64,000 nt of DNA, taken from NCBI GenBank assembly GCA_963721115.1, contig CAVRIA010000013.1:1-64000 (forward strand), given 5' to 3'. Below, piece by piece: positions 37,179 through 48,000 of this stretch. The notes under the pieces are model-generated. The model was not told where the DNA came from, searched no databases, and worked only from the letters and a program-made list of their open reading frames with translations. The stretch's first letter is position 1; each line of letters opens with the position of its first letter. This stretch comes from CAVRIA01 sp963721115 (GTDB lineage Bacteria; Desulfobacterota; Binatia; HRBIN30; CADEER01). A program made the position numbers and the translations under genes.

Positions 37179-38432
37179 CTAACCGGGCAGCGCGATCTGG
37201 CCCGCGATGCCGTCGCGGACGGCGCGCGGCACCGAGCCCTCGTCATCGGCGAGATCGACGCGCGGCACGCCGCCGAAGGCCGTCGCGGCGTAGCGCAGTA
37301 CGCGATCGTCCCAGACCCGGTCGAGGTCGTAGCGCGGCAGCCGCTGCGCCGTCAGCGCCGCCCCCACGCCGCCGAGGAAGTGGTTGACCACGCGGTTGGC
37401 GAAGTCGACGAACAGGCCCGACTGGTTGGGGTCCTCCATGATGCCGTCCTTCAGGTCGCCGGGCACGGTGCCGCGGGTCTGCAGGAGCCAGGCGAGAGAG
37501 ACCATGTCGTGGGCCAGGATCGACGGGCTGGCGATGATCAGGCCTGTCTCTGGCTCGACGACGTGGCCGTTGTCGGGTCCGAACGTGGTGAGCACCTTGG
37601 TCGCGCTGGTCAGCACCAGGCGCTGCTTCGCGACCAGGCTGGGCACGGTGTTCGACTCCGCCGTCTTCTGGGAAAAGGTCGCGGCGTCGTGGTGGTACTC
37701 GAGCCGCGAATCGTGCCGCCACCAACCCACCGCCGCCTTCAGGCCGAGCGTGCTGCCCGCCAGCACGTGCCGCGCGCAGCGCGGCATCAGAACCACGTGA
37801 TCCGCTTCAGCGAGGATCTTCGGCAGCTGGAGCGGTTGCTGCCAGCTCGCGGCGACACGCGGCCGCTCCTCGAAGAACGCGTCCCACCCGGCCTCCTCGA
37901 AGGCGACAATCTCGCCGCCGGCCGCCTCGATCGAGCGCAGCATCCCGTTGCGCCGCATCAGCTCGCGCGTGCTCCCCGACAGGCGGTCCTTCGAGAAGCG
38001 CACGAACTGGACCCCCGACATGTCGGCGACGACGACCCGCCCGGCACCGCGTTGCGCGAGCAGGCGTATCATGGCGCGCAGCGCGGCGGGATCGGTAGTG
38101 GCGGGATAGTCGTTGCCGGAGTTGCACACCGGCTTGATCAGTACCGTGTCGCCGCGGCTCAGCCAGGAGAAGTCCGTCGCCGCCAGGGCGGCCCGCTGCA
38201 CGGCTCGTTCGACGACATCGTCGCCACTGCCGCGCGGCACGCCGACCAGTGCGACGGAGGTCGTGCCGTCACCGCCCGCGTAGCGCAGGGGCGAGCCGCC
38301 CAGCTCGATCGCGCTCGCCGCTCGCGCCCGGCGGCCCGCTGGGAAGGCCAGCGACGCCATCGCCCCGGCCGTCACGGCAGCGAAGCGCCGCCGCGTCAGA
38401 TGCGGAGACTGCCAGTCCGATGGATCTGTCAT
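37179..38432 (-). CDS. Tat-exported DUF362 protein
   Basis: A 417-residue protein with a twin-arginine signal (TRRRFAAVTAGAMASLAFPA). The DUF362 domain includes LSRGDTVLIKPVCNSGNDYP, VVVADMSGVQFVRFSKDR, DHVVLMPRCARHVLAGSTLG and LKAAVGWWRHDSRLEYHHDA. DUF362 proteins are often iron-sulfur or metal-related, but no ferredoxin-type Cys cluster is seen here. It is the first gene of the unit with aminotransferase and phosphotransferase. A periplasmic protein leading two cytoplasmic enzymes is odd; it may handle uptake or activation of their substrate. Function is not known. Confidence 0.8.
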   Translation of the reverse strand: MTDPSDWQSPHLTRRRFAAVTAGAMASLAFPAGRRARAASAIELGGSPLRYAGGDGTTSVALVGVPRGSGDDVVERAVQRAALAATDFSWLSRGDTVLIKPVCNSGNDYPATTDPAALRAMIRLLAQRGAGRVVVADMSGVQFVRFSKDRLSGSTRELMRRNGMLRSIEAAGGEIVAFEEAGWDAFFEERPRVAASWQQPLQLPKILAEADHVVLMPRCARHVLAGSTLGLKAAVGWWRHDSRLEYHHDAATFSQKTAESNTVPSLVAKQRLVLTSATKVLTTFGPDNGHVVEPETGLIIASPSILAHDMVSLAWLLQTRGTVPGDLKDGIMEDPNQSGLFVDFANRVVNHFLGGVGAALTAQRLPRYDLDRVWDDRVLRYAATAFGGVPRVDLADDEGSVPRAVRDGIAGQIALPG

Positions 38433-38517
38433 CGTCAGACTCTCCTCGTCGCGACCTCAGCTTCAGCAGAGGAACGAATCCCTACCAAAGTACCAAGCAC
38501 AGAATCGAGCTCGATGC

Positions 38518-38541
38518 GACAAAATCCGGTGGCAGCGGATT
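38518..38541 (-). terminator. weak terminator-like hairpin
   Basis: On the minus strand AATCCG-CTGCCAC-CGGATT is followed by TTG, 20 bases after the stop of the four-helix-bundle gene. The short stem with partial T-run gives it low confidence. Confidence 0.35.
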
Positions 38542-38561
38542 CGGAAGGATGGAGTGACCGC

Positions 38562-39122
38562 TCAACGTCCGGCCTTGCTCCGTTCTTCGATGCGGGCGCG
38601 GGTCATCCGTTCGCGCAGGCCGCCTTCTTTGACGAAAGCACGCTCCAAGTGGCGGAGTTGGTGGTCGAGGAGGTAGCTGGTGACGCGGATCAAGCCGATG
38701 ATCATGTTCGCGGAGATCGCCGGGTCGCGATTCTCGATGCCTTTGCGAAAGGTCTCGTAGGTGGCATCGGGCTTCTTGTTCAGCTCGCGAAGGCGCTGAG
38801 CGTAGCGGTGATCCTTCGGCCATTCCGTTGCGCGGTGCGCTCGAAGGAAATCCCTGTAGTCGGCGAGCAGCTCCTCCAAGCTCGCCCGCGCCACGTTGGT
38901 CAGCTTGATCTCGGTCTCCTTCGAAGTCGCGGAGGCCATGCTGCCCTCGATGATGTTCTGTTTGCCGGAACGGGCCGCCTGGACCATCTGGTCGTGGGTC
39001 CGGCTGCGCCTGTCGATGAAGCGATCGCAGAAGTACACGGTCGCGTCGTAGACGATCTCGGCCTTCCGGTACGAGAGGAGGTTCCTGTAGCCGCCGTGAG
39101 CGGGGATGAACCCTTTGCTCAT
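38562..39122 (-). CDS. four-helix-bundle protein (S23/intervening-sequence-like, suffix domain)
   Basis: A 186-residue helical protein of the four-helix-bundle family that includes the 23S rRNA intervening-sequence protein. YRNLLSYRKAEIVYDATVYF opens helix 1. RSRTHDQMVQAARSGKQNII and EGSMASATSKETEIKLTNVA form helix 2, with the hallmark Q-N-I-x-E-G. ASLEELLADYRDFLR follows, and the C-terminal suffix contains LLDHQLRHLERAFVKEGG. Family members occur in mobile or repeat-associated loci, as accessory proteins of diversity-generating retroelements and within rRNA insertions; no retroelement is present here. Directly upstream (39142-39224) is a palindrome of phased GGAC words, which in my experience often accompanies this gene family. 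The pair may be a transferred cassette. Confidence 0.82.
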   Translation of the reverse strand: MSKGFIPAHGGYRNLLSYRKAEIVYDATVYFCDRFIDRRSRTHDQMVQAARSGKQNIIEGSMASATSKETEIKLTNVARASLEELLADYRDFLRAHRATEWPKDHRYAQRLRELNKKPDATYETFRKGIENRDPAISANMIIGLIRVTSYLLDHQLRHLERAFVKEGGLRERMTRARIEERSKAGR

Positions 39123-39141
39123 GGTTGTCCCTTTTCCGGAG

Positions 39142-39224
39142 AAGGACCAAAGGGACAGAAAAAGGACGGCAAGGACGTCCCCTGCGGTCTCGTCCTAGAT
39201 GTCCCTGTAGTCCCTCTGGTCCTT
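39142..39224. repeat. phased GGAC/GTCC palindrome before the four-helix-bundle gene
   Basis: Left arm AAGGACCAAAGGGACAGAAA followed by AAGGACGGCAAGGACG; right arm CGTCCTAGATGTCCCTGTAG followed by TCCCTCTGGTCCTT. GGAC words recur every 9-11 bases in one arm and GTCC words in the other, giving an imperfect inverted repeat of about 35-bp arms that ends 20 bases upstream of the gene start. Confidence 0.6.
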
Positions 39225-39276
39225 TGTGGGATGTTTGCAACTATATAAGTAGCAGAATGAGCTGATTCAGGCAATT

Positions 39277-42214
39277 CTACGTGCGCAAGCACTCCTCGGC
39301 CGCCCGTAGGTCGGGGGTCTCGAGCCCCTCGGTGAATCCGAGGTAAACGCGTTCGAGCGTGGCGCGAACGCCGGGCTCGTTCCGCCGGCCGCGGCAGAGC
39401 CGCGCCAAGCTCGTCGCCGAGCGCAGCTCGCAGAACCGAGCGCCTTGTTGGTGGGCGATCTCAAGGGCGCGGCGGAAGCACGCGGCGGCTTCCGCGCGCG
39501 CGTCGCGTTTGCCCTGCAACAGGATGAGCTCGCCTCTGAGCCGCTGCAGCTCGGCGTCGTACCAGCGCACTCCGCTGGCGCGGGTCGACTGCCAAACTTC
39601 TTCCGCCATGCGCAGGCCTTCGTCTGCGGCGCCGACGACGCGACACGCATCGAGCAGGAGGAGGGGGCCGATCGGGATGGGAGTGAAGCGTCGCGAGGAC
39701 AGGTAGTCCTCCCATCCGGAGCGGATCAGATCGAGCGCGTTCTCCCGCTCGCCCTCCACGATCGAAAGCCACGCGCGCTGCGCCCCGGCGGCACGGACCT
39801 GATGCTCGATGCCGTGTTCCTCGGCGATCGCCGCTGCGCGATCGCTCGTCTGGCGAGCCAAGGCGAAATCACCGCGCAAGCACAGGATACCGGCGACCAT
39901 GCTGAGCGCTCCCGCCGCCCAGTACGGGCGGACGCGCTGCGCGCAAAGGTCCATTGCGCGCTGCAGTCGGAGAAGCGCCTCGTCCGAAGAACCGAGAAAA
40001 AACGTCGCCGCGCCCGATTGTGCGTACAGCAGGGCGCCCACTTCCCGCCACTTCGTCTCGTATCCGGCGAAACCTGCGCAGGTGGGCGGCTCGCCTTCCC
40101 CGTAAAGGTTGCGCGCGCGCCCGAAATCTTCCGCGGCTTGGACGAAGCGTCCCTGCATCATGCCGACAAAGCCCATCGCGGTGAACGCTTCCATGCGTTC
40201 GCCCGGAAGCCCGGGGCCGGCGAGCGAGGCCAGGCGGCGGGCAATCGGCTCGGCGAGATCGGGAAGGGAGCGCAAGCAATAGATTTGAACGAGGCTCTGC
40301 TGGACGTGGAAGAGGTCCCGGCCCGCGGACGGGAGAGCGGCGAGCGCCTCGATCCGAGAGAAATTGCGATCCTCTTCTGCCGTGTCCGCGAAGCGCGTGA
40401 ACGTGCGCGCGAGCAGGAGCTGCATCCTCAGTTGCAGCTCCTTGAGGTCGCGATCGGGACTCGCGGGCAGGTGGCCGAGGTGACGAAGGGCGTCGCGCAG
40501 GTAGATGGCGGCCTCGGGAACGGCATAGCGCCGTCGCGCTTGCTCGGCTGCCAGGAGGGAATACGTCACGGTTCTTTCGGCGTCACCGCTGCGACCGAAG
40601 TGAGATACCAGCTCGGCGGCGACGCGCATCAGGTCGCTGCTGAACGCCCGTTCGAGCCGCTCGCCGATGCGTTGATGGAACCGACGGCCTCGGCCACGAG
40701 GGATCTTCTCGTACAGCACCTGGCGGTAGAGCTCGTGTCGAAACCGGTAGCTTCCGGTTCTCGTACCGTCCGGCCAGGTTTGCTCGCCGGCCGAGCTCAG
40801 CAGGTGGCGCCGCGCGATCAAGCGCTCGCAAGCGTTTTCCACCGCCTCCACTCCTTTGGGCCCGGGCTGTTCCAGAGCCGCGGCGACGCTCGCCGAACGA
40901 AACTCCACGGCGGCGACGCTCGCCGCCTGCAACAGCTCCAGCTCGCTCGGGTCCAGCGCGGCGAGCTGGAGCTCGATCATCTCGCGCAAGCTCTTGGGGA
41001 TGTCCCGCAGGTCGTCCGCCTCGACGGGGCGGGTCAGTCGCCACCCGTTGCTGCGTTCCGCGATGAAGCCGCCCTCGACGAGATGGTCCACCATGGCCAC
41101 GACGAAGAGCGGATTGCCCTGGCTCCTGGCCTGGATCCGTTCGGCCAGCGATGCCGCGAGGCGGGGCGCGGAGAAGCGCTGCGAGAGATACGCCCGTATC
41201 TCGGCGCGATCGAGCGATTCGAGGCCGAGACGCGTGCAACCGGCGTTCGCACAAAGGGCTCGGGCCAGCGAGACGATCGGGTGGTCGTAGGCGATGGCCT
41301 CTATGGGCCGGTAGGTGCCGACCACCATGAGCCGCGCTGCATCGCGCCGCCTCGCGATCGACCCGAGCAGGTCGAGGGTGGCCGGGTCGGCCCAATGAAG
41401 GTCCTCGAGCACCAGCACGAGAGGTCGTTCGGCCGACATGGCCTCCAACGCGCCCCCCATCTCGCGCAGCATGCGCGCGCGTGTCGCGTCGGTGACCGAG
41501 CTCTCGAGCCCCCGCACCTCTTCCCGGCCGAGCAGCCAAGGCATCTGTACCAGCCAGGTAGGAGCGTAGCGGCGCAAGACGTCGAGCGTGTCCGGATGGG
41601 AACGCACCAACCGATCGAGGGCCTCGAACACCGCCATGTACGGCTCCGCACTGCTCTGCTGCTGGACGCATTGAGCGGTGGCGACACGCAGGCCCCCGCC
41701 GGCGTGCTCGAGGAGAAAGGAGCTCAGCAACGCCGTCTTTCCGATCCCCGCGTCCCCCTCGATGAAAACCACCTGGCGCGCACCGCCGCCGGCCGATCGT
41801 AGGAGCTCCGCGAGCCGGCTGCGCTCGGTCTCGCGCCCCACGAACACCGCCGTCTCCTCGGTCCGTTCGAGCGCCGTCGCGGACTCGGCTCGAATCGGCG
41901 CGACCAGGCGAAAGCCGCGTCGATTCACGGTCGCGATGTAACGCGGCTCACGGGCGTCGTCGCCGAAGACGGTGCGGAGCCTGCCGCACCGCCTGGCTCA
42001 AGGCCATGTCGCTCACGGCCACGCCCGGCCACGCTGCCTCCAGAATCTCGTCCTTGCTGACGATACGACCCGCGCGCTCGACGAGACAGACCAGCAGCGC
42101 CCAGACCTGCGGCACCAGGTCGACGGGCTCGCCGTTCCGCCACAGTCGCTGCGCGGCGCGATCGAGTCGAAACTCGCCGATCCACATCGGGATTTCTTCG
42201 ACGTCCTTTCCCAT
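39277..42214 (-). CDS. winged-helix/AAA-ATPase transcriptional regulator with TPR-like C-terminus
   Basis: About 979 residues after one frameshift near 41985. The N-terminal OmpR/CadC-type winged helix has LVPQVWALLVCLVERAGRIV and SKDEILEAAWPGVAVSDMAL, and the wing ends in Y-I-A-T-V-N-R-R-G-F-R-L. The AAA/STAND-type ATPase has Walker A EGDAGIGKTALLSSFLL and Walker B LVLVLEDLHWADPATLDLL. About 500 residues of helical repeats (TPR-like) follow and probably sense a signal. Such proteins resemble SARP/MalT-like activators. It diverges from the small gene at 42325 across 110 bases and probably controls the lipoprotein locus to its right; this is inference from the divergent layout. Confidence 0.85.
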
Positions 42215-42324
42215 TCGTGGCGCCGAGCTTCACGCAGACGAGGCGGTGAATTTCTTACTCGAAGTCAAAGAAAAGTAAAAGTCCGGGCAAGACTTCGGGC
42301 GTGCAACTTCCTAGAAGGGCTGGC

Positions 42325-42561
42325 ATGCCAAAGACTCTAGGGAGCCGACGCTGCTCGCCCGAGGCCGATCCGTATCGGTTTCCGCCCGAGCATGCCTTCG
42401 TGGTCAAGCTCTCCGCGGCCGAGCATGCCAGAAGGCCGACGAGCGGGCGGGTCGAGCACGTCCTGACGGGCCGCAGTACCCGCTTCGAGAGCCTCGAGCA
42501 CCTGGCGGATTTCTTCGGCGAGGTGCTCGCCAGCGAGCGCAACCGCGAGCCGGAGGAGTAG
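42325..42561 (+). CDS. small conserved-looking hypothetical protein
   Basis: 78 residues from ATG 42325, with AAGGG 6 bases upstream. An N-terminal Pro/Arg-rich stretch is followed by HAFVVKLSAAEHARRPTSGR, then VEHVLTGRSTRFESLEHLAD and FFGEVLASERN. The S-x-R-F-x-S-x-E-x-L pattern is reminiscent of small proteins that accompany exported proteins in related genomes, but I assign no function. It is the first gene divergent from the AAA regulator and lies 86 bases before the shortened Tat-lipoprotein copy, so it is probably in the same transcript. Confidence 0.55.
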   Translation: MPKTLGSRRCSPEADPYRFPPEHAFVVKLSAAEHARRPTSGRVEHVLTGRSTRFESLEHLADFFGEVLASERNREPEE

Positions 42562-42646
42562 GCCATGCGATTCGACACGGCACTCTCTCTTTCGGCGCCA
42601 CACGGCGCTCGAAGGAGGTCCGACCCGTTGGGATGGGGGCGGCTCG

Positions 42647-45044
42647 ATGACGAGACGAAAGAGAGGAGAACATCACCGACGTCGACCGGAGGCCGTGACG
42701 ACCAACCTCGCCGACGAGCCGCACCAACGGCGCCATCTGGACGTTGCACGACGGCATGCCTTCGGTCGACCAGTCCGACACCGCCGCGGTGCTCCGGGAC
42801 AGCGCTTTCTCGTACCAGTTCAACGACCAGAACCCCGGATACGGCTACTCGGTGGGGGTCTGCGGCGTCGACTCGAACCGCAACGTCACCTTCGAGGCCA
42901 AGAACTGGTACGTCCGCTATCTGAGCCTGTACATCCGCTATCTCGACGCCAACGATCAGCCCATCAAGGTCAGCGACCTTCCCACCGACATCTTCGACTC
43001 CTTTCCGCTCTACGACTGCTGCAGCGAGCAGAACGGCGAGTACGACATCTTTCTCGATCTCGTCGCACCCGAATGGGTGATCCTCGGCATTCCGACGAAG
43101 ACGACGACCCTGAAGAAGACGTTCCCCATACCCGATCAGGCGACCTCCGCGCTCGTCCTGGCGGGGGGGATCGGCCGGGGAAGCAACCCTTATCCGGCCA
43201 CCATCACGCCGGCCGCGGTGATGACGGGCTCTTCAATCTCTCGTTCCCCATCCTCTTCCTGTCCCTCAACGCGGCGGCGGGCGTCGCCTCCCTGAACGAA
43301 GAGCTGCAGGATCTCACCACGCTCCTGAAAATTCTCCCCCTGGCCATTCAGCTGGTCGCGGACGAGTTCGCCGCGGCGTCGTACGACGACGTCAAGGTCT
43401 TCGAGAGTCTCGCCGTCTCCGTCGGCACCAAGCTTCTCACCCAGGCGGCCAAGCCGCTGGCGGAGTTCGTCGCCGGCGCGTTGGCGGAGGGCGAAACCCA
43501 AGAGGATCTGCTCGACGCCATCCCGGTCATCGGCGGCTTCCTCGCGGCCATTGCCGTGGTCGGGGTCATCACGCAGGTCACGGAGACCTCGGTCCAGGTA
43601 GCCCAATCGCCTCATACCTACGTCGGGAAGATCACCTTCACGCACGACATCGAGGTGACGATCAAGCACGATCCGGACGATCCGGAGGGCTTCCCGGCGA
43701 CCGCCACGCACTACATCGTCACGGCGACGTTCGATCAGGGCACGCCTTACACGATCACGAAGGATCTGCCGGGGACGACGGTCACCGATCCGGTGAGCGT
43801 CACCTTCATGAGCGTGCCGTTCGGCGGCATGGTCACGGTCAACGTCGGCTCTACTCCGACAACCAATGGCTGGCCGGCCACGGCTCGGTCGGCCCGGTGG
43901 AAAACGTCTCCTCCGACCAGGGCCCGCTGTCGGTCGAGATCGTCATCACCGAGAACCTCGTGCCGCTCGAGTCGGACACGGTATACTCGCACAAGGAGAT
44001 CATCGTTCTCGACGCGCAGGGCAACCACCAGTGGGAGGCGAGCACCGAGCCACCGGCGATCGAGACCGTGCAGGGGGCGTGCGAGAGCGCCGACGGGCAG
44101 CTGTGCTCGCTGACCGGCATCACCGTGAGCACCATCAACGCGGCGGTGGGCTACGCCTGGCAGTCGTACAACGCGAAGGTGGGCAGCTGCGCCAACGGCT
44201 CCGTCGGCCAGCTGCACCAGTTCGCCAACATCTCCGTGACCCAGAACCCGCAGAGCGAGTATCTGTACCCGGGTTGCGGCTTCAGCGGCACGGTGCGGAT
44301 CGCCTACGACCTGCTCGGCAAGATGGACTACAACTTCTACCTCGACCCGAGCAGCAACAAGAACCTCGTCCGCCAGGTGCGGCTGAGCGGCGGTACGGCG
44401 GACTTCGACGGCCCGATGTCGAACAAGGCGTGGGGCCGGTTCCAGCTCGCCTCGGACGCCATGCTGCTGCACCCGGCCGGGCGCGTCATCAGCGTCAACT
44501 CTGCCGCCAACAAGATCGAGGTGCTGGAGCTGGGCGACGGGCCGGTGGCGGACGCCGACGCGCCGGCGAGTCAGGTGTACTCGGGGACGGGCATTCGCGA
44601 GGGGCTGCTGGACGGTCCGACGTTGGCGGCGCTGACGCCGGACGGGATGATCCTGGTGCTGGAGACGAAGAACAACCGCATTCAAGCCTTCGACCTCGGC
44701 GCCAACCCGGTGCCGATGTTCATGGCCGACGCTTACTACGTGCCGCTGCACGACCAGCCGACGGGGTACCTGGACCTGGCGGTGGAGTACACGGGGTACA
44801 TGTACGTGCTGTCGTACACGGGGACGACGGGGTCGCTGGTGTTCCGGCTGGACATCTAACGCCGGAGGGGGAGTTCCTGGCGCGCACGACGGGGTTCGAG
44901 GCGGGCAAGCTGGCGGTGAACTACTGGCGCGATCTGTTCGCGCTCAACTACCAGGTGCTGAAGCTGCCGAGCGGCGCGCTGCCCGACCGCACCGAGCCCT
45001 CGGTCAGCCACTGGAGCCCCTCCACCCCTTCGGTCACCGGCTGA
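42647..45044 (+). pseudogene. shortened, frameshifted copy of the giant Tat lipoprotein
   Basis: Close paralogue of 48642-52049. The Arg-rich start MTRRKRGEHHRRRPEA resembles the N-terminus of that protein. About 330 codons are then missing, including the Tat signal and lipobox, before TNGAIWTLHDGMPSVDQSD, which matches residues from about 349 of the full copy. From 43640 to 45044 the two copies are nearly identical in DNA. The frame is broken near 42715 and by single-base losses near 43225, 43855 and at 44857, where TAC-ACG has become TAA-CGC. If the point indels are assembly errors, the internal deletion still removes the export signal, so this copy would be cytoplasmic or dead. It may serve as a gene-conversion donor. 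Confidence 0.75.
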
Positions 45045-45087
45045 GAGAAGGACCGATGCGGGTTGCGCACGTCAGAAAGGAATCAAA

Positions 45088-48000
45088 ATGAGGAAAGCCA
45101 CTGTCTATCCATTGTTCGCGCTCGCCGTGATGCTCGCCGGCCTGGTTGCCGGCGGCTGCGGGGATGACAATGACAACGGGGCGGTGAGCGCGACCACGAA
45201 CAGCCGGCCCTGGCTGGACGAGCTGGAGTTCCTGCGCGATCCGACTCTGCACGCGGTGCCGGGGCAGACCGTCATCCTGCACCTGGGCTCGGCGCAGCCG
45301 GGCGCCGGTCTCGTGGAGCATACCATTCGCTACATGGTGAAGAACACGGTCGATCTGACCTTCTGCATGCTCCCCGACGAGCCGTATCTGAGAAATCTGG
45401 ACTTGGTGGTGGAGCCGTCGGGCGAGGTGATGGTCCACCGCGAGCCGGGCAGTGATTGCGTGTCCGTCACCATTCCGGCCGGCACCTACGTGCTCCACAT
45501 CTCGCACGACGGGACGAACGTCCCGCCGCAGGGCGTCCTCGCCTTTCTGCACCACCCGCAGTCGCTGGCGTCGAGCGGCGCGCGCGCCCAGGTGGCGGCC
45601 GGCAGCGGGGCGAGCCTGACCTCGTTCGCGGTTCCGGACTTCATGGCGTTCAAGTACGGCTCGAGCTTCGTCACCGACGCCACCGCGTCGCCGCTTCTGG
45701 CCCTGGAGTCCGTGGGGACGAGCGTCGATGCGCACGCCGTCTTCCGTTTCTCCGCCGCGGGGTCGAAGAAGTACGGTATGAAAGACGGCACCGGGGCGGC
45801 GGTGAAGACTCAGAATGCGACCTGTGCCGTGAGCGGTCCGCTCCTCGTCGGCGACGCCGGCGAATCGTCCGCGGCGCAGACCTTCGAGTTTTCCGACAAC
45901 GGCAACAACCAGTTCGGGTTCTGCGTCGCCGCCACGTTCTGCGGCGGCGACGTGGCGTGCATCTTCCGCAACTCGACGACGAACGTGCTCAATTACAACG
46001 ACAACGGCAAGGCCGGCACGACCTTCACCGTGGACTACAAGGGCTACGACTGCGCAACGACCTGCGACAGCAGCACGCTGACGCTCCAACAGGGCGAGGT
46101 GGCGCTGTTCGGGGAGGAGAACTACGGCGGCCCCGCGTTCGTCTTTCACGCCGACGTGCCGAAGATGTCTCATCTACAACGCGGCAGCCAGCAGCGGGTT
46201 GGCGATCGGTAACGACAAGGTGTCCTCGGTCCGGGTCGGACCGAACACGTTAGGCGGTCCTGTACGAGGACGGCAACTACAGTGGGAGCTCGGTCGTGAT
46301 CGCGGGGGACACGCCGTCGCTCGCCGGAACTCCGGTCGGCAACGCCGCCGTCTCGTCGATGCACGTCAACCAGACCGACATCTCCCAGTACATCCTCGAG
46401 AGCAATGGCTGCGAGAACTGCGTCCTGACGGGGGTCGATCTGAGCGGTCTCGACCTGACCGGCTTCGATTTCGCCGGGGCGCGGCTTTCGGGGGCGAACC
46501 TGAGCGGCACGGTGCTGCAGGAGGCGAACCTGAAGGGCGCGACGCTGTCGGGCGCCGGCACCGAGCTGTCGGGGGCCGACTTCTCCTACGCCAACCTCCA
46601 GTGCGCCGATCTGAGCGAGGCGGATCTGACCGGCGCCACGTTCGGGTCTCTGGCCGGCAAGCTGCTGGTGGTGGATCAATCGCCGGCCGGCATCCTGAAG
46701 ACGGATCCGATCAGCGGCGACCGCGTCCTGATATCGGGCGGACCGATCGGCAGCGGTACGGACTTCGATCAGCCGGACAGTGTGGCGCTGAACGCCGACG
46801 GGACGACGCTGATCGTCGCCGACGAGCTGCTGCCGGGAGTGTTCAGCGTCGATCCGAGCACCGGCAACCGCACGGTGGTGTCGAGCCGCACGGTGGGCAG
46901 CGGGTCGAACTTCGTCGCGCCGGTGGACGTCACCATCGACAGCAGCGGGGACCTGCTGGTCGTCGACCGGGCGCAGATGGTGTTTCGGGTGAACCCGAGC
47001 AACGGGGCGCGTACGATCGTGTCGGGCGGCGGCGTGGGCAGCGGCACCGCGTTCGTCGAGCCGGTGGGCATCGCGATCGACCACTCCGGGCGTCTGATCG
47101 TAGCCGACCGCGGCCTGAAGGCAGTGTTCGCGGTCGATCCCTCCAGCGGCGCGCGCACCGTCCTGTCGGGGGACGGCACGGGCACGGGGACGAGCTTCTT
47201 CACGCCGGTGGACGTTGCCGTCGACAGCCACGGGAAGCTGATCGTGGCCGATCTGACTCTGACGGGGGTGTTCGAGGTCGATCCGGACAGCGGCGCGCGC
47301 ACGGTCCTGTCGGGAGCCGGCACCGGCAGCGGCCCGAGCTTCAACAACGTCGCCAGCGTCGCGCTGGCCGGGGATGGCACGGTCTTCGCGACCGACCAGA
47401 TCCTCGGGTTGGTGCGAGTCGACCTGCCGAGCGGTGCCCGCACGGTCATCTCCGACGAAACCACCGGCACCGGCCCGGGCAACTCGGCGCCCGCCGGTCT
47501 GGTGATGACGCCGACGCTGGCGCTCGATTTCTCCTGCCGGCTGAGCGCCATCGGCGCCACGATCGACGCGGCGGCGGATACGGAGACGTTTCCGCCGGGA
47601 TACTGGCGCTATCTCGACCTGACCGGTGCGGACATACTCAACGCCACGGCGGCGACGCTTTCCACCGCGGACGATCCGCTCGATCTCTCCGGCGTGCTGC
47701 TGAGCGGAGCCGGGCTGAGCGGGGCCGTGCTCGACGGGGTCAACCTGGACTGTGCGACTCCGTCGGAGACCGACGAGAACTGCTCGCAGCTGATCGGCAC
47801 CGTTCTCAACCAGGCCAGCATGAAGGGGGCGAGCGCCGTCAACGCGGCCCTGAACGGCGCCAAGCTCATCCGCGCCAACCTCGAGCAGGCCAATCTCAGC
47901 GGCGCACAGCTCCTCAAGTCCCCGACCACGAGTGCCTCGGCGATTCTCGACGGAGCCTATCTGAAGAACGCCAATCTGTCGCAGGCCGATCTGAGCGGGG

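Noticed and set aside
38562..39224. Diversity-generating retroelement
   Set aside because: The four-helix-bundle protein could be an accessory protein of such an element, but no reverse transcriptase or template/variable repeat pair is present within reach.
46680..47500. Regularly spaced similar DNA units resembling an array
   Set aside because: The units are about 140 bases long, in frame and encode NHL propeller blades. Repeats and spacers do not have CRISPR proportions.
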